From the NCBI GenBank assembly GCA_014058105.1, contig JACGCM010002112.1, forward strand, positions 124,001-188,000: 64,000 nucleotides of DNA. The letters run 5' to 3'. The position numbers and the translations under genes were made by a program. Positions 10,800-22,700 of this stretch are shown here, one piece after another. The number at the start of each line of letters is the position of its first letter. The first letter of the stretch is position 1. Origin of the DNA: Kingdonia uniflora. Its lineage: Eukaryota; Streptophyta; Magnoliopsida; Ranunculales; Circaeasteraceae. The notes beneath the pieces are model-generated. The model was not told where the DNA came from. It saw nothing but the letters and a program-made list of their open reading frames with translations, and made no database searches.

Positions 10800-11179
10800 A
10801 ATATGCCTGTTGGGAATTTTAAAGTGATCTAGTCATATTTCTTGATAACGATACTTTTTACTGCCGCAATTTTGCTTAGAGTGCGACTTATATAATTGTC
10901 TTATATGTTTAAATTAAACGACTTTTGTCACCTTAAAATGGCAGAAAACAAAACATTTATAAGTGTCGTATTTTTATTATAAAGAACAACATATTTATAT
11001 GTTAGAAAAACACGGCATTTATAACTGTAAATGACAAAAATGATGATGTTTTTAACGACGGAATATCTGCCTAAAAATGACACCATTTTTAACGATAACT
11101 ATTAATGACAGAATATCTGTCATTAATCCAGTATTAACAACATATATTTTTATCGCTAATAACTATTTTTCACGTAGTG
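10800..11179 (+). mobile_element. Terminal part of a CACTA (En/Spm) element
   Basis: The block ends ATTTTTCACGTAGTG at 11179, the inverse of a CACTACGTGAAAA terminus, which is typical of CACTA elements. Subterminal sequence repeats motifs such as GACAGAATATCTGTCATTAA and AACGACGGAATATC. TAG at 11180-11182 could be the 3-bp target copy. The other end was not found, so the left boundary is arbitrary and the element is partial. Confidence 0.5.
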
Positions 11180-11189
11180 TAGTTATATT

Positions 11190-11967
11190 TGAAACATTCA
11201 TATTTGGTATTGGTTTCATTTCGTGTCTAGAATAGGTGTCAACACAATCTCATGGTTATTCGTCGTCAAAGAGTGTATGTGGAGGAGCGACTACAGCTAG
11301 ACTGACATCGAACAGGTATGTAGGTTTTGTATTTCTTCTCTAAAAAAACTCAAGCCCGTTAGTATTTTACAAAATTTCAAAAAGAAATTATGTCTTTTTA
11401 AAGAAAATAGGTTTATGTTCGAATAAGTTTTTTTGCTTTGTTCGAATAGACCAGGTAGAACCCTATTTATTCGAATTGACTCTTTGCTCTGTTCGAATAG
11501 AGTTTTTCACTGTTCGAATAAACTAGGCAAAATATTGTTTATTGGAATAGAATCTTTGTTATGTTCAAATATAACCATGTCTGTTCGAATAAACTATTTC
11601 TCAGATCGAACAGAGTACAGGTTTTAAGTTTTCTTATAAAAGATATCCTATTTTTTTATGCTTCTCACCTCTTCCAAAACCAACCTTTTAAAGCTTGAGA
11701 TTTTAGAGAAAAGAGAAAATTTAACGAGTGATTCAATGCAAAGTAAAACTCAAATTGAATCAATCAAAGAATTAGAAAACTTAATATTAATTTGAAAAAC
11801 TTGTGAGTTTCAAGCTTGGATCCTTTCACGGGAGCTTGAAGCAAGGCGTTGTGAGAGCGAAGAATCGATTGCAAAAAGCTTGATTAGAAGAGAGGTAACC
11901 ACGGGTCGTGCTTATCAAGTTTGTAACTAATTGAATACTTGTAATGTCATATCAATATTGGATTTTT
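11190..11967 (+). repeat. LTR of family E (solo or truncated)
   Basis: It begins TGAAACATTCATATTTGG and matches, over about 180 bp, the 3' LTR of the family E element at 50073-50245. Its second third repeats GTTCGAATA-like motifs (11419-11605). A TATAAAA box lies at 11635-11641, and the tail resembles an R/U5 region. The right end is uncertain, because Tat element B begins around 11968. A separate piece of the same LTR middle occurs at 47341-47415. Confidence 0.65.
11635..11641 (+). promoter_or_regulatory. TATA box of the family E LTR
   Basis: TATAAAA, preceded by TTC, inside the LTR after the cluster of GTTCGAATA repeats. Confidence 0.5.
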
Positions 11968-12907
11968 AGTTGTCGGGTGGAAATATTACAGCTATCAACA
12001 GATTCATCTCAAAGTCATCAGATCGATGTCGATGGTTGTTCATGCTACTTTGTGGATTCACTAGAAGTGGTAAAGGACGACAGAACGAGGAGATTGATTG
12101 GACAGAAGAATGTGAAGTAACTTTTCAAGAATTTCAATAATTTATGGGGAAATCCCCAGTAATGAGCATTCTGATCGAAAATAAAGAATTGATAATCTAT
12201 CTCGCAGTTACAAAAAACTCTCAAAGCTTGGTCCTCATACGGCACGAAGGAAAAATTGAGAAGACAGTGTATTTCATCAGTAAAACCCTTATGCTAGTAG
12301 AAACAAGATATTATAAAATTGAGGAACCCCTCCTAACACTCATCTATACTTCACCAAAGCTCAAACATTATTTTCAAGCTTATTTAGTGAAAGTCATGAC
12401 CATTTATCCCCTTTAAGAAATTCTATCCAAAAAGGAGAAATCACGATAAGGGCAATAATAGTCGGTCAGTTTGGGGGAGCACGATATCAAGTTTGAACAG
12501 AGAACCTCAGAGAAAGGGCAAGCAACGGTTGATTTTTTAACCAACTTCTCAGTAGAAGATCCAGACTGGGATGAATACTATCTTAATCTGATAAAATAAG
12601 GCGATGTCTACCCACCTTCTAAGCCTTTCAAGGAATGACCTGAATGGATCACACAAGAAGGATGAAGGCTTTTTACAGATGGATCAGTAGACCCACTAGG
12701 TCAGGAATAGGAATCGTGCAAATAATACCTTCCAATAACATAATCGAGAAGTCCATACGGTTAAATTTTGAAGCCTCGAACAATTTAACAGAGTATGAAG
12801 CATTGATTCATAGCTTGGATATGGCATTAGAAATCGGCGTTCCTAAACTATCAGTATATACTAACTCATTGCTGATAGTTTATCACTACTCCGAACAATA
12901 CATAAAG
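11968..12907 (+). pseudogene. Tat element B, left piece: RT end, RNase H, second RNase H
   Basis: The sequence enters the polyprotein after the RT with ITAINRFISKSSDRC (about 11990). The first RNase H follows (VYFISKTLMLVETRYYKIEE, 12270-12330). Then comes the second, archaeal-type RNase H with NLTEYEALIHSLDMALEIG and LSVYTNSLLIVYHYS. The reading stops abruptly at 12907 in the middle of this domain, where the LTR of element A begins. The domain resumes at 26279. Frameshifts and stops make it a pseudogene. Two RNase H domains place it in the Tat lineage of Ty3/Gypsy. Confidence 0.85.
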
Positions 12908-13526
12908 TATAGGGATCTATCCCATGATCTAACCCAATTCGAGCTATTTCCAGTTCAAACTACCTCCATATCAGACTCACGCATTCCACATGTGACATAA
13001 ATAGTCAACATTGACACCTACGCTACGAACTGATGAAGAATGTAGGCCGAGCTCAACAAAAAAACATTAACAAGTCAAAGACACATGTCTCTCACAAACT
13101 TAATAGTTGCTCAGTGAACCGCCACTTACCACATTGTTTGGAGAACATGCTTCAGAACGATAAAGAACTGCGGAGAAGGCCTATATAAAGAAAAAGTTCC
13201 AAAAGAGACAAGAACCAACAAAAGGATACAAGAATTCACCAAGGAAACTACATTTTCTAGATTCTCAAATACCTAAACTTCATATTTAGAAGATCAAGTA
13301 TTTTTAGTTCAAGAGATTACTTGTAATAAGATATCCGCCTCAAGCAATAAAAGTCACCATTACAAAAACCCTCAACTCGAGGTCGTGGTTTTTTATACCT
13401 ATTCAAAGGATTTCCATGCTAAATCATCTGTGTCATTTCTTATTTCACATTAGTTTTTTGTCACAGGAACATTGGTGTAAGAACTAATTCCGACCCATTT
13501 CGGGCTTACGGAATTAAGCCATTACA
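12908..13526 (+). repeat. 5' LTR of element A
   Basis: It starts TATAGGGATCTATCCC (ancestrally TGTAGGG, as kept in elements F and D) and ends CATTACA. TGTA...TACA form the short terminal inverted repeat of the family. A TATATAAA promoter box is at 13183-13190. Confidence 0.88.
13183..13190 (+). promoter_or_regulatory. TATA box, 5' LTR of element A
   Basis: GGCCTATATAAAGAAAAAG. The same sequence is kept in the 3' LTR (25936-25943), and similar ones occur in the LTRs of F and C. Confidence 0.7.
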
Positions 13527-13546
13527 TTTGGTGCTGTCACTGGGAA
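13527..13546 (+). promoter_or_regulatory. Putative primer binding site of element A
   Basis: TTTGGTGCTGTCACTGGGA directly follows the LTR. Element C has TTTGGCGTTGTCTGTGGGA in the same place, matching the TGGCGCCGTCTGTGGGA type seen in many plant Gypsy elements. The tRNA used is not assigned here. Confidence 0.6.
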
Positions 13547-13603
13547 AGAAAACATTTCCACAATATCCTAAGGCATTCATTTACATTACTACAAGTTTCA
13601 ATC

Positions 13604-14995
13604 ATGATCACTTCTAGATGACCAACAACCGGAATCCAGCTCGATCTTTTAGTTGAGCTGGAACAACTTACAGGGCTACGGGAAAATCTCTACGCCGAAA
13701 TAGAGAAACAAAATGAGCTTAAACGTTAGTTAACTCTTGACTGAGAGCTCTGTGAGAAGGAGCTCAAAGCCGAGCGACAGGCTCGTTTGACTGCATTCAA
13801 ACGATATGAAGACCAGACGATAACCATGCTGACTGCCTTACAAGCTCTACAAGATACTCAACAGGATCATCCAATAAAGGATTGTGATCAATTGCCAGAA
13901 ACCTCCCGAGTGTCTGCGCGGGAAAGGTTGGGACCTCTATGAGCTACCAGCAAAACTATTTCTAGAAATATTCAGCACGAACATATACCTTCTATTCATT
14001 TGGGTGGTGAAGTTCAATCTAAAATCAACCAAGGTCACCGATTTTCCAAACGTCAGGAGGAAGAACAACGACCTCAACCTTGAATTCCAGTACGTGATCA
14101 TTTGAGTGAAGGTACTGGTACTTATAATCCTCAACCTCTACGTTAAGCCACTCAACCAGCATGTCAATATGTCACAAAAGGGCATATGGATCAGCGTATC
14201 AAGGAGTTGATTAAAGCGTAAGTTCTGGGTACTAGAGACGACCTTACCAAGGTACAAGGAAGTCCAATTGCCAAATAACTATTCGATATGAAAATACTGA
14301 AAGGTTTCCATACTCTAAAAATTCGTATATACAAGGACACCGATCCAAAAGAGCACATTCAACAATACCGAGATTCATTGGGGTTGTACTCTAGACTTAA
14401 CCACATCCTCTGCCATTTTCTTACAATAAGTCTACAAGAAGAACCGTTCCGGTGGTTCTACTCTTTACCTGAAGATTCCATACACACATTTGATCAGCTG
14501 CAGAAATAATTTATCAAGATGTATTCTCACAATAGGGACAAAGAGGAGAATTTATATTTTTTTATTAGTCTTAAACAGTCATACGGAGAGAAACTCGAGG
14601 TTTTTGCAAAAAAGTTTTTGGAGCTCGCACGTAAAGTAGAATACCTCGATAATAAAATAGTTGTTACTGCTTTCACCAACGCGCTCCAGCTCGACTGCAA
14701 GGTCAAATAAAACCTCTTCCTCAACAAACCTGCGACCTTGGATGATATGATTACTAAGGTCAATGGTTATGTTGACCTGGAAAGGATGATGTTCGAACGA
14801 CATAAATCTACTAAATCTATCCTAACCAGGAATGGTCCATCCACAAATTGAAACACTGAATCAAAGAAAGATCAGGGTGATCAAAAGCGCTCCAAGGGAA
14901 AGATTGGCAACCCTCAGAAAGGCGGTTCACTACCCAAACTGGTCCTCCCTAGGATTAATGCTCGAATCTCCGTAATTTTTCCCATCCTCTCCAAG
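13604..14995 (+). pseudogene. gag: gag of element A
   Basis: ATG at 13604 starts MITSR, matched by MVTSK in elements C and F. The N-terminal part is helical and charged (LYAEIEKQNELKR, RQARLTAFKRYEDQ). The core is a Retrotrans_gag domain: DPKEHIQQYRDSLGLYSRLN, then WFYSLPEDSIHTFDQLQK (about 14340-14506), FAKKFLELARKVEYLDNK and VTAFTNALQLDCKVK. Many stops interrupt the frame; several fit CAA, CGA or TGG changed by one transition. The product would build the virus-like particle; this copy cannot. Confidence 0.85.
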
Positions 14996-15159
14996 GAGGG
15001 ACGGATGCATCACAGGGTAAACCATCATTCTACTAACAACTACTATGCTCTACAGAGGTTGCTGGAAATCATTTTCATGGAGGGATAGATGTTCGAATAC
15101 ATTATTGACCTGGAATCATACAAGGATGGCAGCTATAAAAGGCAACTCGAAGTAGTCTA

Positions 15160-15830
15160 GGTTGAAGATCAAGCTGAGGAGAAATATCTCTACCATATAT
15201 ACCACAATAACATGATCGAAATTCATCAGATAACCAACCCTTGTCGATTCAAGCGCTGGAGACTATCAGAATGCTACGATCTCACACCTTAAGATAAAGA
15301 AGCTAAGCTTCTACCTGAGTCGAGCAATTCCCGACTTGGGATCACCTTTGAAGATTTTGATATTAGTCATGTAAAATTTCTACATCATGATGCATTAGTC
15401 ATAATGCTCAAGATGAAGAAGTTTGTTATACACACAATGATGATCGATACCGGAAGCGGTATTGAGATTCTCTTTCAGAGCACTATCGACGAAATGGGAT
15501 TGGCCAATCAAGTTATTCCAAGTGACACCGATATCAGTGGATTCAATGGTTCTAAAGAAGAAAGAGTAGGCAAGATCAGCTTACCTATTACCGCAAGACC
15601 AACCTCCATCGACGTCATCTTCACATGATCAATGCCAAATCTCGTTATCTCGGGATTATGGGCCGCTGCTGGATTCACAACATGGAAGCAATCGCTTCCA
15701 CCTATCATCAAATACTCTGCTTCAAACATAATGATGGTATCTATGAAATTAAGGGTAGTCAAAAGCTTTTTTGAGCTTGTGAAAATACCGCCTCAGCCAT
15801 TCTAGATACCTCCGACATATATGTTGCATA
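15160..15830 (+). pseudogene. Aspartic protease region of element A
   Basis: The retropepsin active site is visible as MMIDTGSGIEILF (DTGSG at 15446-15460), followed by a flap-side region DISGFNGSKEERVGKISLP and, after a stop, a frame reading LWAAAGFTTWKQS. The active triad is kept, but stops and frameshifts disrupt the protein. It would have cut the Gag-Pol polyprotein. The linker upstream (14996-15160) is poorly readable. Confidence 0.8.
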
Positions 15831-15949
15831 ACAATTACAAAGAGCTGATCACCTTGATGATCAGCCTTCAACAGCAGAGCCTACATAATACGTCAACATT
15901 GATAGACCAAACAGGGGTACATTTATTGGTACCAAGATGGTCCTGTACG

Positions 15950-17358
15950 ATAAGGATACTCTCATTCAGTTTTTATGAATAAATCAAGACGTTTTTGTGT
16001 AGACTTTCGAAGAGATGCCAGGGGTTGATCCGGGCACGACATCTCACAAATTTTCCATCAACATCAATGCCACAACGGTCAAATAGAAATAGTGACGACT
16101 ATCACCTTGCCTTCGGGATGAACTTAACATGGAGATTGAGAAATTGATCAAAGTAGGATTCATTTAAGAAGTAAAATACCCTGATTGGATACCCAACATT
16201 ATTACCGTCCCAAAAATGAATGGAAAAGTCTAAGTGTATGTAGATTTCACAAATCTAAACAAACACACTCCAAAAGACAGCTTCCCTCTTCCCAACATCT
16301 ATCAAATCCTTGATTCCACAGCAGGTCACAAACTCCTTTCTATGATAGACGCTGCTTTTGGATAAAATTAGATTACACACTTAGAAGAAGATCAAGAAAA
16401 GACCACTTTCATCACTGAAAGAGGACTTTATTGTTACAAAGTCATGCCCTTCAGACTCAAAAATGCAGGCGCAACTTTTCAACAGTTGATGACTACTATG
16501 TTTAAATCACATCTTGGGAAAGTCGCAAAAGTCTACATTGACGATCTCTTGTACAAGAGCATACAGTCAGTCAACCACATTACAGATCTCAATACAATAT
16601 TTAATATTCTTCGATCTTACAGGATGCAACTCAAACCTGGTAAATGTTAATTTGGAGCACATTTGGACCAATTCTATGGCCATCTCATTAGTAAGAAAAA
16701 GATTGAGGCCGATCTAGATCAAATTCGGGCTCTCCTCAACATGCCATCTCTAATGATGATAAAAGACGTACAAAAAATTGTTAGCAAGATTGCCGCTATC
16801 AACCGATTCGTTTCAAAATCTTTAAATCGCTGTCATTGGCTATTCCTAATACTCCGTGGTTGTACCAAATGAGGAAAAGTTTAGCCAAATACAGAGGTCC
16901 AATGGACATCAGAATATGAGGTAGCTTTTCAGGATCTCAAAACCTATTTGAGGAAGTCTCCCATAATGAGCACCCCGATAGATAATGAGGAACTGATAAT
17001 CTACTTAACAGTTATAGATACTTCAATCAGCTCGGTTGTCATTCGACTTGGAGGAAAAATTGAGAAGCCAGTCTACTTCATCAATAAAACCCTCACTCTA
17101 GCGGAAACGAGGTATTCTAAAATTGAGAGACTTCTTCTAACTCTTGTTTATACTTCACAGAAACTTAAGCACTACTTTCAAGCTCATTCAGTCAAAATCA
17201 TGACGAACTACCCACTTTGGGAAGTTTTATCCAAAAAAGAGAAATCCAGGAGAGTGCAACAATGGTCAGTCAGTTTGGGAGAACATAATGTCAAGTTTGA
17301 ACAACGTCAATCTGAAAAGGGCCAGGTCGTTGCCAATTTCTCACGAAATTTACAATAG
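15950..17358 (+). pseudogene. Reverse transcriptase and RNase H of element A
   Basis: The RT reads from EEMPGVDPG (about 16010) through LIKVGFI-EVKYPDWIPNII, DFTNLNKHTPKDSFPLPN, VMPFRLKNAGATFQQLM and the active site VYIDDLL at 16531-16551. FGLKNA has changed to FRLKNA. The first RNase H follows with ELIIYLTV, KPVYFINKTLTLAETRYSKI and LLTLVYTSQKLKHYF. The 136-codon open run 16948-17358 is the longest intact piece. Other stops (16652, 16872) kill the enzyme. Confidence 0.88.
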
Positions 17359-17995
17359 AAGATCCCGAGTGGGAGGAGCATGATCTTGACCTTTCAGAAG
17401 AAATTACAAAAGATCCACCCACCAAAGCATTTGATGAACGAGCAGAATGGATTACAGAAAAAGGTTGGAGACTTCTTACAAATGGATCAACAGGACCCAC
17501 AGGGTCAGGAATTGTAATCGTATTGATTACCCCTTCAAACGGCAAAATTAAGAAATCAATCCATTTGGATTTTGAAGCCTCCGCCAATGTTACCAAGTAC
17601 GAAGCTCTCATTCATGGACTCGACCTCACACTTGAGCTCGGCGTCCTAGAACTTTCTGTCTACACAGATCACTACTCATCATCCACCATTACTCTGGGCA
17701 ATACAAGAAAAATGGCAAGATGATCGAATACGCAGCCCTCGTTGCAGAAAAAATGAGCAAGTTCACGCAAGCAACTCTCGATTATCTTCCTCGAGGTAAA
17801 AACAGACACGCTGATTCCTTGGGTTACCTATCCAGGGTCTTGGAAATAGAAGCTCGATATCTCCAGATCGAAGTAATATCAACCCCCAACATTGATCGTA
17901 TTTTTGTTTGTACGATCAACACTGGGGGCGATAAAAGGGAAGATGACGATTGGCGAAAGCCCTTCCTTGCCTACCTTATAACCAACCACGAATGG
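17359..17995 (+). pseudogene. Second (archaeal-type) RNase H of element A
   Basis: Reads as GWRLLTNGSTGPTGSGIVIV, HLDFEASANVTKYEALIHGL, DLTLELGVLELSVYTD and LDYLPRGKNRHADSL, the pattern of the additional RNase H that marks Tat-lineage polyproteins. The first acidic residue appears changed (TNGS where TDGS is usual in relatives), and there are frameshifts near 17670 and 17720. It connects to integrase through a linker with TPNIDRIFVCTINTGGDK. Confidence 0.8.
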
Positions 17996-18000
17996 AAATG

Positions 18001-19143
18001 ACCCCTTCTAGTAGATCCAAAGGAGCGCCGAAAGCTGATGGACAACTCGAAGTGCTGTACAAATCAAAATGGTCTTTTATATTTCCATTCAGTCACGGAG
18101 CCTTACCTAAAGTGCCTCTCCAGAAAGAAAGCAGACGAGATGCTCAGAGATTTGAATGAAGGAACTTGTGGCTCCCATGCCGCAGGTCGGTCATTGGCAC
18201 ATAGAGTAATTGCACAAGGAGTATTTTGGCCATGCGCAAGCATGCAGAAGAGTACTCACACAAATATGATACATGTCAATGACATGGACAAATGATATGC
18301 TCCCCTGTACTAGAACTACATGCTAGTAAGGTGTTTTGTCCATTTAAAAGATGGGCGCTTGATCTTGTCAGCATATTTCTAATTCTCTAGGTAACCGCCA
18401 ATACCTACTCGTAGCTACAGATTATTTTACAAAATGGGTAGACCCAGTTCTACTCTGTCGAACCCAAGAAGAAGATGTCATATCTTTTATCTGGGAACAC
18501 AATTCATTGGAGAAAAAGTAGTAACTTTTCTCAACAAACACAATATTATCCACTCAACAACCAGCGCCTACTACCCTCAAGGCAATGGCCAAGCCAAAAT
18601 CACCAACAAAACCATCGCTGATGGACTCAAGTTGAGGCTTCATTCACCAAAAAAAGGAAACTGGGTATGAGAGCTTCCTTATGTCTTATGGGCATACCAT
18701 ACCACTCTATCTCAATCAACCGGCTGTAGCCCATTCCTCCTCGCCTATGGGACCGAAGCCATCATTCCAACAGAATACCATCATCCAGTCAAAGATCACG
18801 AGCTAACTGACAAAGAAAACGAGCAAATTAGCCTGCAACCTCAATTGGATCAATGAGACTAGGGAACACACCATAGCTAACCTCGGTCGATATCACCATA
18901 TGCTGGCCAGTTTGTACAACAGACTAGTCAAAAGCTAAACTTTCCAAATCGACGATCTGGTCCTTCGTAAAATCCCTTAACACAAAGAGGAGCCACATGC
19001 CGAGGAACTAGCAGAATATTGGGAGGGTCCATTCCTTATCACTGGTCTCACTGGCCTGGGATCATATTATCTCATGACCAAGGAGGGAGTTCATATCTCA
19101 AATCCTTGGAATACTTGGCGACTGAAACAGTACTATCGTTAAG
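18001..19143 (+). pseudogene. Integrase of element A, catalytic core deleted in part
   Basis: The zinc-binding start reads LNEGTCGSHAAGRSLAHRV, the core begins with RWALDLV (about 18346) and YLLVATDYFTKWV, and continues with FIGEKVVTFLNKHNIIHS, YYPQGNGQAKITNK and AYGTEAIIPTEYHHP. About 52 bp present in element B are missing at 18498-18500, removing the ITRFGCP...RIDNGPQ stretch with the second catalytic Asp. The frame ends with YYR and a stop at 19141-19143. Frameshifts occur as well. Confidence 0.85.
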
Positions 19144-19284
19144 TCCCTAACTACTCCATTTTAAATTCTTTCTTTTTTCCATTCCAAAAGTGAGATTTTC
19201 ATCTCCATACAATGTACATCCTTTTCTATTCAATGAAAACTTCCAAGTTTTATCCTACTTGACTCTCTACTTACGTAGACATAT
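19144..19284 (+). other. 3' leader to the tandem repeats of element A
   Basis: Short noncoding stretch between the integrase stop and the repeat array. The motif GAAAACTTYCAAGTTTT (about 19231) recurs at the same place in elements B and C. Confidence 0.5.
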
Positions 19285-19722
19285 TCTGATTAAAGCAAAG
19301 GTAATACTAGCTTTCAATCAACCTCTATTCTGATTAAAGCAAAGGTAAAACTATCTTTGATCGACTCTATTATACTTCGTGATTAAAATAAAGGTAATAC
19401 TAGTTTTTAATCAAGGAACTCTACCAGACATAAGATAAAACAAAGGTAAAACTGGCTTTCATCTCTCAATATGGTTGCGACATTTATACTCCACGATTAA
19501 AGTAAAGGTAATACAAGTTTTCAATCAAGGAACTCTACTAGATATAAGATAAAGCAAAGCTAAAACTAGCTTTCATATCTCAATATGGCTATGAAATTTA
19601 TACTCCGCGATTAAAATAAAGGCAATACTAGTTTTCAATCAAAGAACTCTACCAGACATAAGATAGGGCAAATGTAAAACTAGCTTTCATCTCTCAATAT
19701 GTCTGTGACAGATTCTTTTTCA
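19285..19722 (+). repeat. Hairpin-forming tandem repeats, 114-bp higher-order unit
   Basis: The monomer is GATTAAAGCAAAGGTAA followed by TACTAGCTTTCAATC. Its ends are complementary (GATTxAAAGC with GCTTTCAATC), so each can form a hairpin. Two monomer types alternate to give a 114-bp unit starting at 19381, 19495 and 19609, preceded by two single monomers near 19288 and 19332. Similar repeats are at 39898-40070 (C), and one monomer is at 28104-28140 (B). They lie between integrase and the antisense module. Confidence 0.8.
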
Positions 19723-19754
19723 GGTTGCATATACAGACACTATAAAAGATCCTT

Positions 19755-22700
19755 TTATACTATTGGGAGGTCAGCTACGCTTTTCCCTACAATAGGAGGA
19801 TGATCAGCCATAAATTCTCAAGCTCGAGCAGTCACAACGATCCTGCTTCGCTCTGCCAATTCAGCAGGCCATGATCTTAACGCCGTTTCCATGGAGTTCA
19901 TACAGTTTCCTTGATCTACTTCAACTCTACAAATGCATCTTCTACCCGACAAACAGTCGTGCAAGGTATTCCTCTCTAACTCGAGCCTTATAATTTCTTC
20001 AACAAAATAGGCGATCACTGCCATTAACATGTCTGAGTGTGATGCCTCCGGCATAACCATTTTAGAAAAATTCTCTCTGGTCACTTGGAGGTACTCTTTT
20101 AACCTTTAATCCATTTTTCTTACCATTCCATGTGACTATCTGTACGGGACATAAATTTGATGTTCTCCTTCACCTTCTTATCAGCTTTAGCTGATTCAGC
20201 CTGGTTCATCACACTTAATTCTGCCACCTGAGGACAAAATTCCTCAAGCTCTCTGCCTTTATTTGCACTTTATCCAGTGGGAGAATTCTTCAATAACTCA
20301 TTTTTTATTATCAAAATCTCCTTACTTCTGATAACACGCTCTAACTCTTATTCCTTGGAAAGAGCAGCGTCCAACTTACTTTGGTATTCCCTTAACCGCT
20401 CATTTCCTTTTTGCACATGACCTTGAATTTGGGCTACTTTTCCCTCCAACTCTCTGATTCAAGCTGATAGGCTAACTACATCCCCTTGTACAAGGGAAAC
20501 CCTAGCATCACCTTTATTCTTCCTCGAGCGCTCTCCGGCTTCGGCATTTTTGGCGCGCGAATTGGCCTGAGCCAAATTGGTCTTCAATTGTGCCACCCTC
20601 TTATTCAATTCATCACATTTCCTTTGCACCAACTGAAACTCTATATCTTTAGAAGGAAAAGCTATAGTCAACTGCTCAACCGTAACTTCAGAGTTAGATA
20701 GGTCATCTCGAGCTCTCTTCATCTCGCAATCTTTCTTAACCATTATCGTCTTCAATCGCTCCAGTTCGCTTCGGGTACTCACTAGATCAGCTCGAGTATG
20801 CTCATATTCATTCGTTTTGCTTATCATTTGGTCCTTCAAACTGGCCATAAAATGGCGTAACTCTTTCTCTAACATTTCTAATGCCTGTATACAGTATCAA
20901 GTCGTGTCAGCATCCCTATTCTTTACCATCAGCGCCTCATTCAGGCTTTTGAGTTTTGCTGCCTTTTCCTTCATCTCTGCAAGCTCTTTTTTCCCTTTAC
21001 TAATTTTGGTATCCTTCTCCTCAATCTTTCGGGGGAGGTCATCAGCAGTTTGAGTTGCCTCAACAAACTTGAAATGTACCTTTACATGCTGATCTTCCCT
21101 ATCTTCATTTGCCTATCTCATTTAATCAAACTCCACCATAAATTCTTGGTTACATTGGCGTGTCACTTCTTAGCTCAAGTGAGCTGACTCCAATTCGACT
21201 TACAGAAAACATATACAATATATCAAATTTGATTCAGAACACTCACACAATACATACAACTTATTTATAATGAAAATTATATTTTATGACATCTACTGTG
21301 TTAAACTACTAAACTTAAGGTCGAAGTATGATCTCAACTTGATGAACAATAACATATATTCCCAATTTCATGGTGCACATTCTATATATTTTAACTTTTT
21401 CAATATTTTAATATTTTCAGTGCACAATTGAGTGCCATTGCCTCTAAGCTGTTAACAAGTTTCTGCTCTGTCTTTAGACTCTAATTTTTACTTGGTAGCT
21501 CTAAAGCAATAAAGCATACAACTCAAATATTTCTTGCTCTTTTCTAACATGTAGCCCTGCTTGTGAAGACAACAGGGACGCTGCGGCACCTTTCTCCTTA
21601 GCGAGCTCATTCTATAAATCTTTTATTCTAAGGCGCAATTCTTTAAGTTCCTACATCAAGGTTTACAAGAACATCTTAGCCAACATAAGTCTATCCAACA
21701 AACAATATTCTATCAGATTATAACATTCCAAACCATTCATACAATCATAGAGTGAACATTCTACTCTACCTTCTTGTTCCATTCCTCTAGACGCTCATTG
21801 TCATTCCCATAGTTATCTCGCACCGTCTGGAGAGAGACACCATCTAATATGTCCACAACTCTAACAACAACATCTTCCGCCTCATCATCTTCCTCCTCCT
21901 TAACAAAGGTATCTGCCAGAATGTCGTTCACCTCAGTTTTGGAATACCCATTTTTTTAGGAGGTGGCGCCCAAAGTCTATCACGCTGGATTACCACCTCT
22001 CCCACATTCTTTCCCGCCTCCGCTATCAGCTCGTCAATCTCCATCTCTTGAGAAACCTTCAGGGCCTCCAGTTGCTTCCCCTCCTTAGCTAAGTCAGCTT
22101 TCAGTCGGGCTACCTCCTTCTCAAACTCGGCCTTCCCCTTCTCAAGCTCGGCTTTCTCCTCTTCCAGTCCGAGGTAAATCCCCTTCAGGAGATATCCTCT
22201 TCTCAACCTCAACGTCTTCCCACAACTTATTCAAAATTTCACAGATATTTATTACCTTCTACATGCTCCCATTCAACTGAATAGAACATTCCCCAATGAT
22301 GTTCATAATCCCTTTCGCAAGATTGTTAAGGGGCATACTCAACCCGTACTCCAACTGAGGCAGGTGGCTCAATACCCTCTCCCAAGTCGCCCAGAACATT
22401 TTTGTCATAATACTCTAGGGAGATCGATTCGTTTAAACCCTTATCTTATTTTTCCATCTCCAAATCAGCCAACAGAAAGATGTGCTCCTCCTCAGATCCT
22501 ATAATACAACTCCTAAAATGCTTATCGAGATGTTCTATAAAATTATCCCATCTTCCCCCATAAAAGCTTTAGCTTTACAAAACTCTCTAAACACATTAAA
22601 ATTCAGAGAATAGGATACCAATTTTCCAGGGGAATCTGGAAATTAAACAACTCCTACTTCATCCTCCCTATCAAATATTACACTCTCGGACTCTGCCGAC

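Noticed and set aside
14527..14803. Minus-strand ORFs across gag
   Set aside because: Shadows of the plus-strand Gag core, which aligns in three elements.
19285..19722. CRISPR-like array
   Set aside because: The repeat and its intervals are all one degenerate tandem family without unique spacers, inside a plant retrotransposon.
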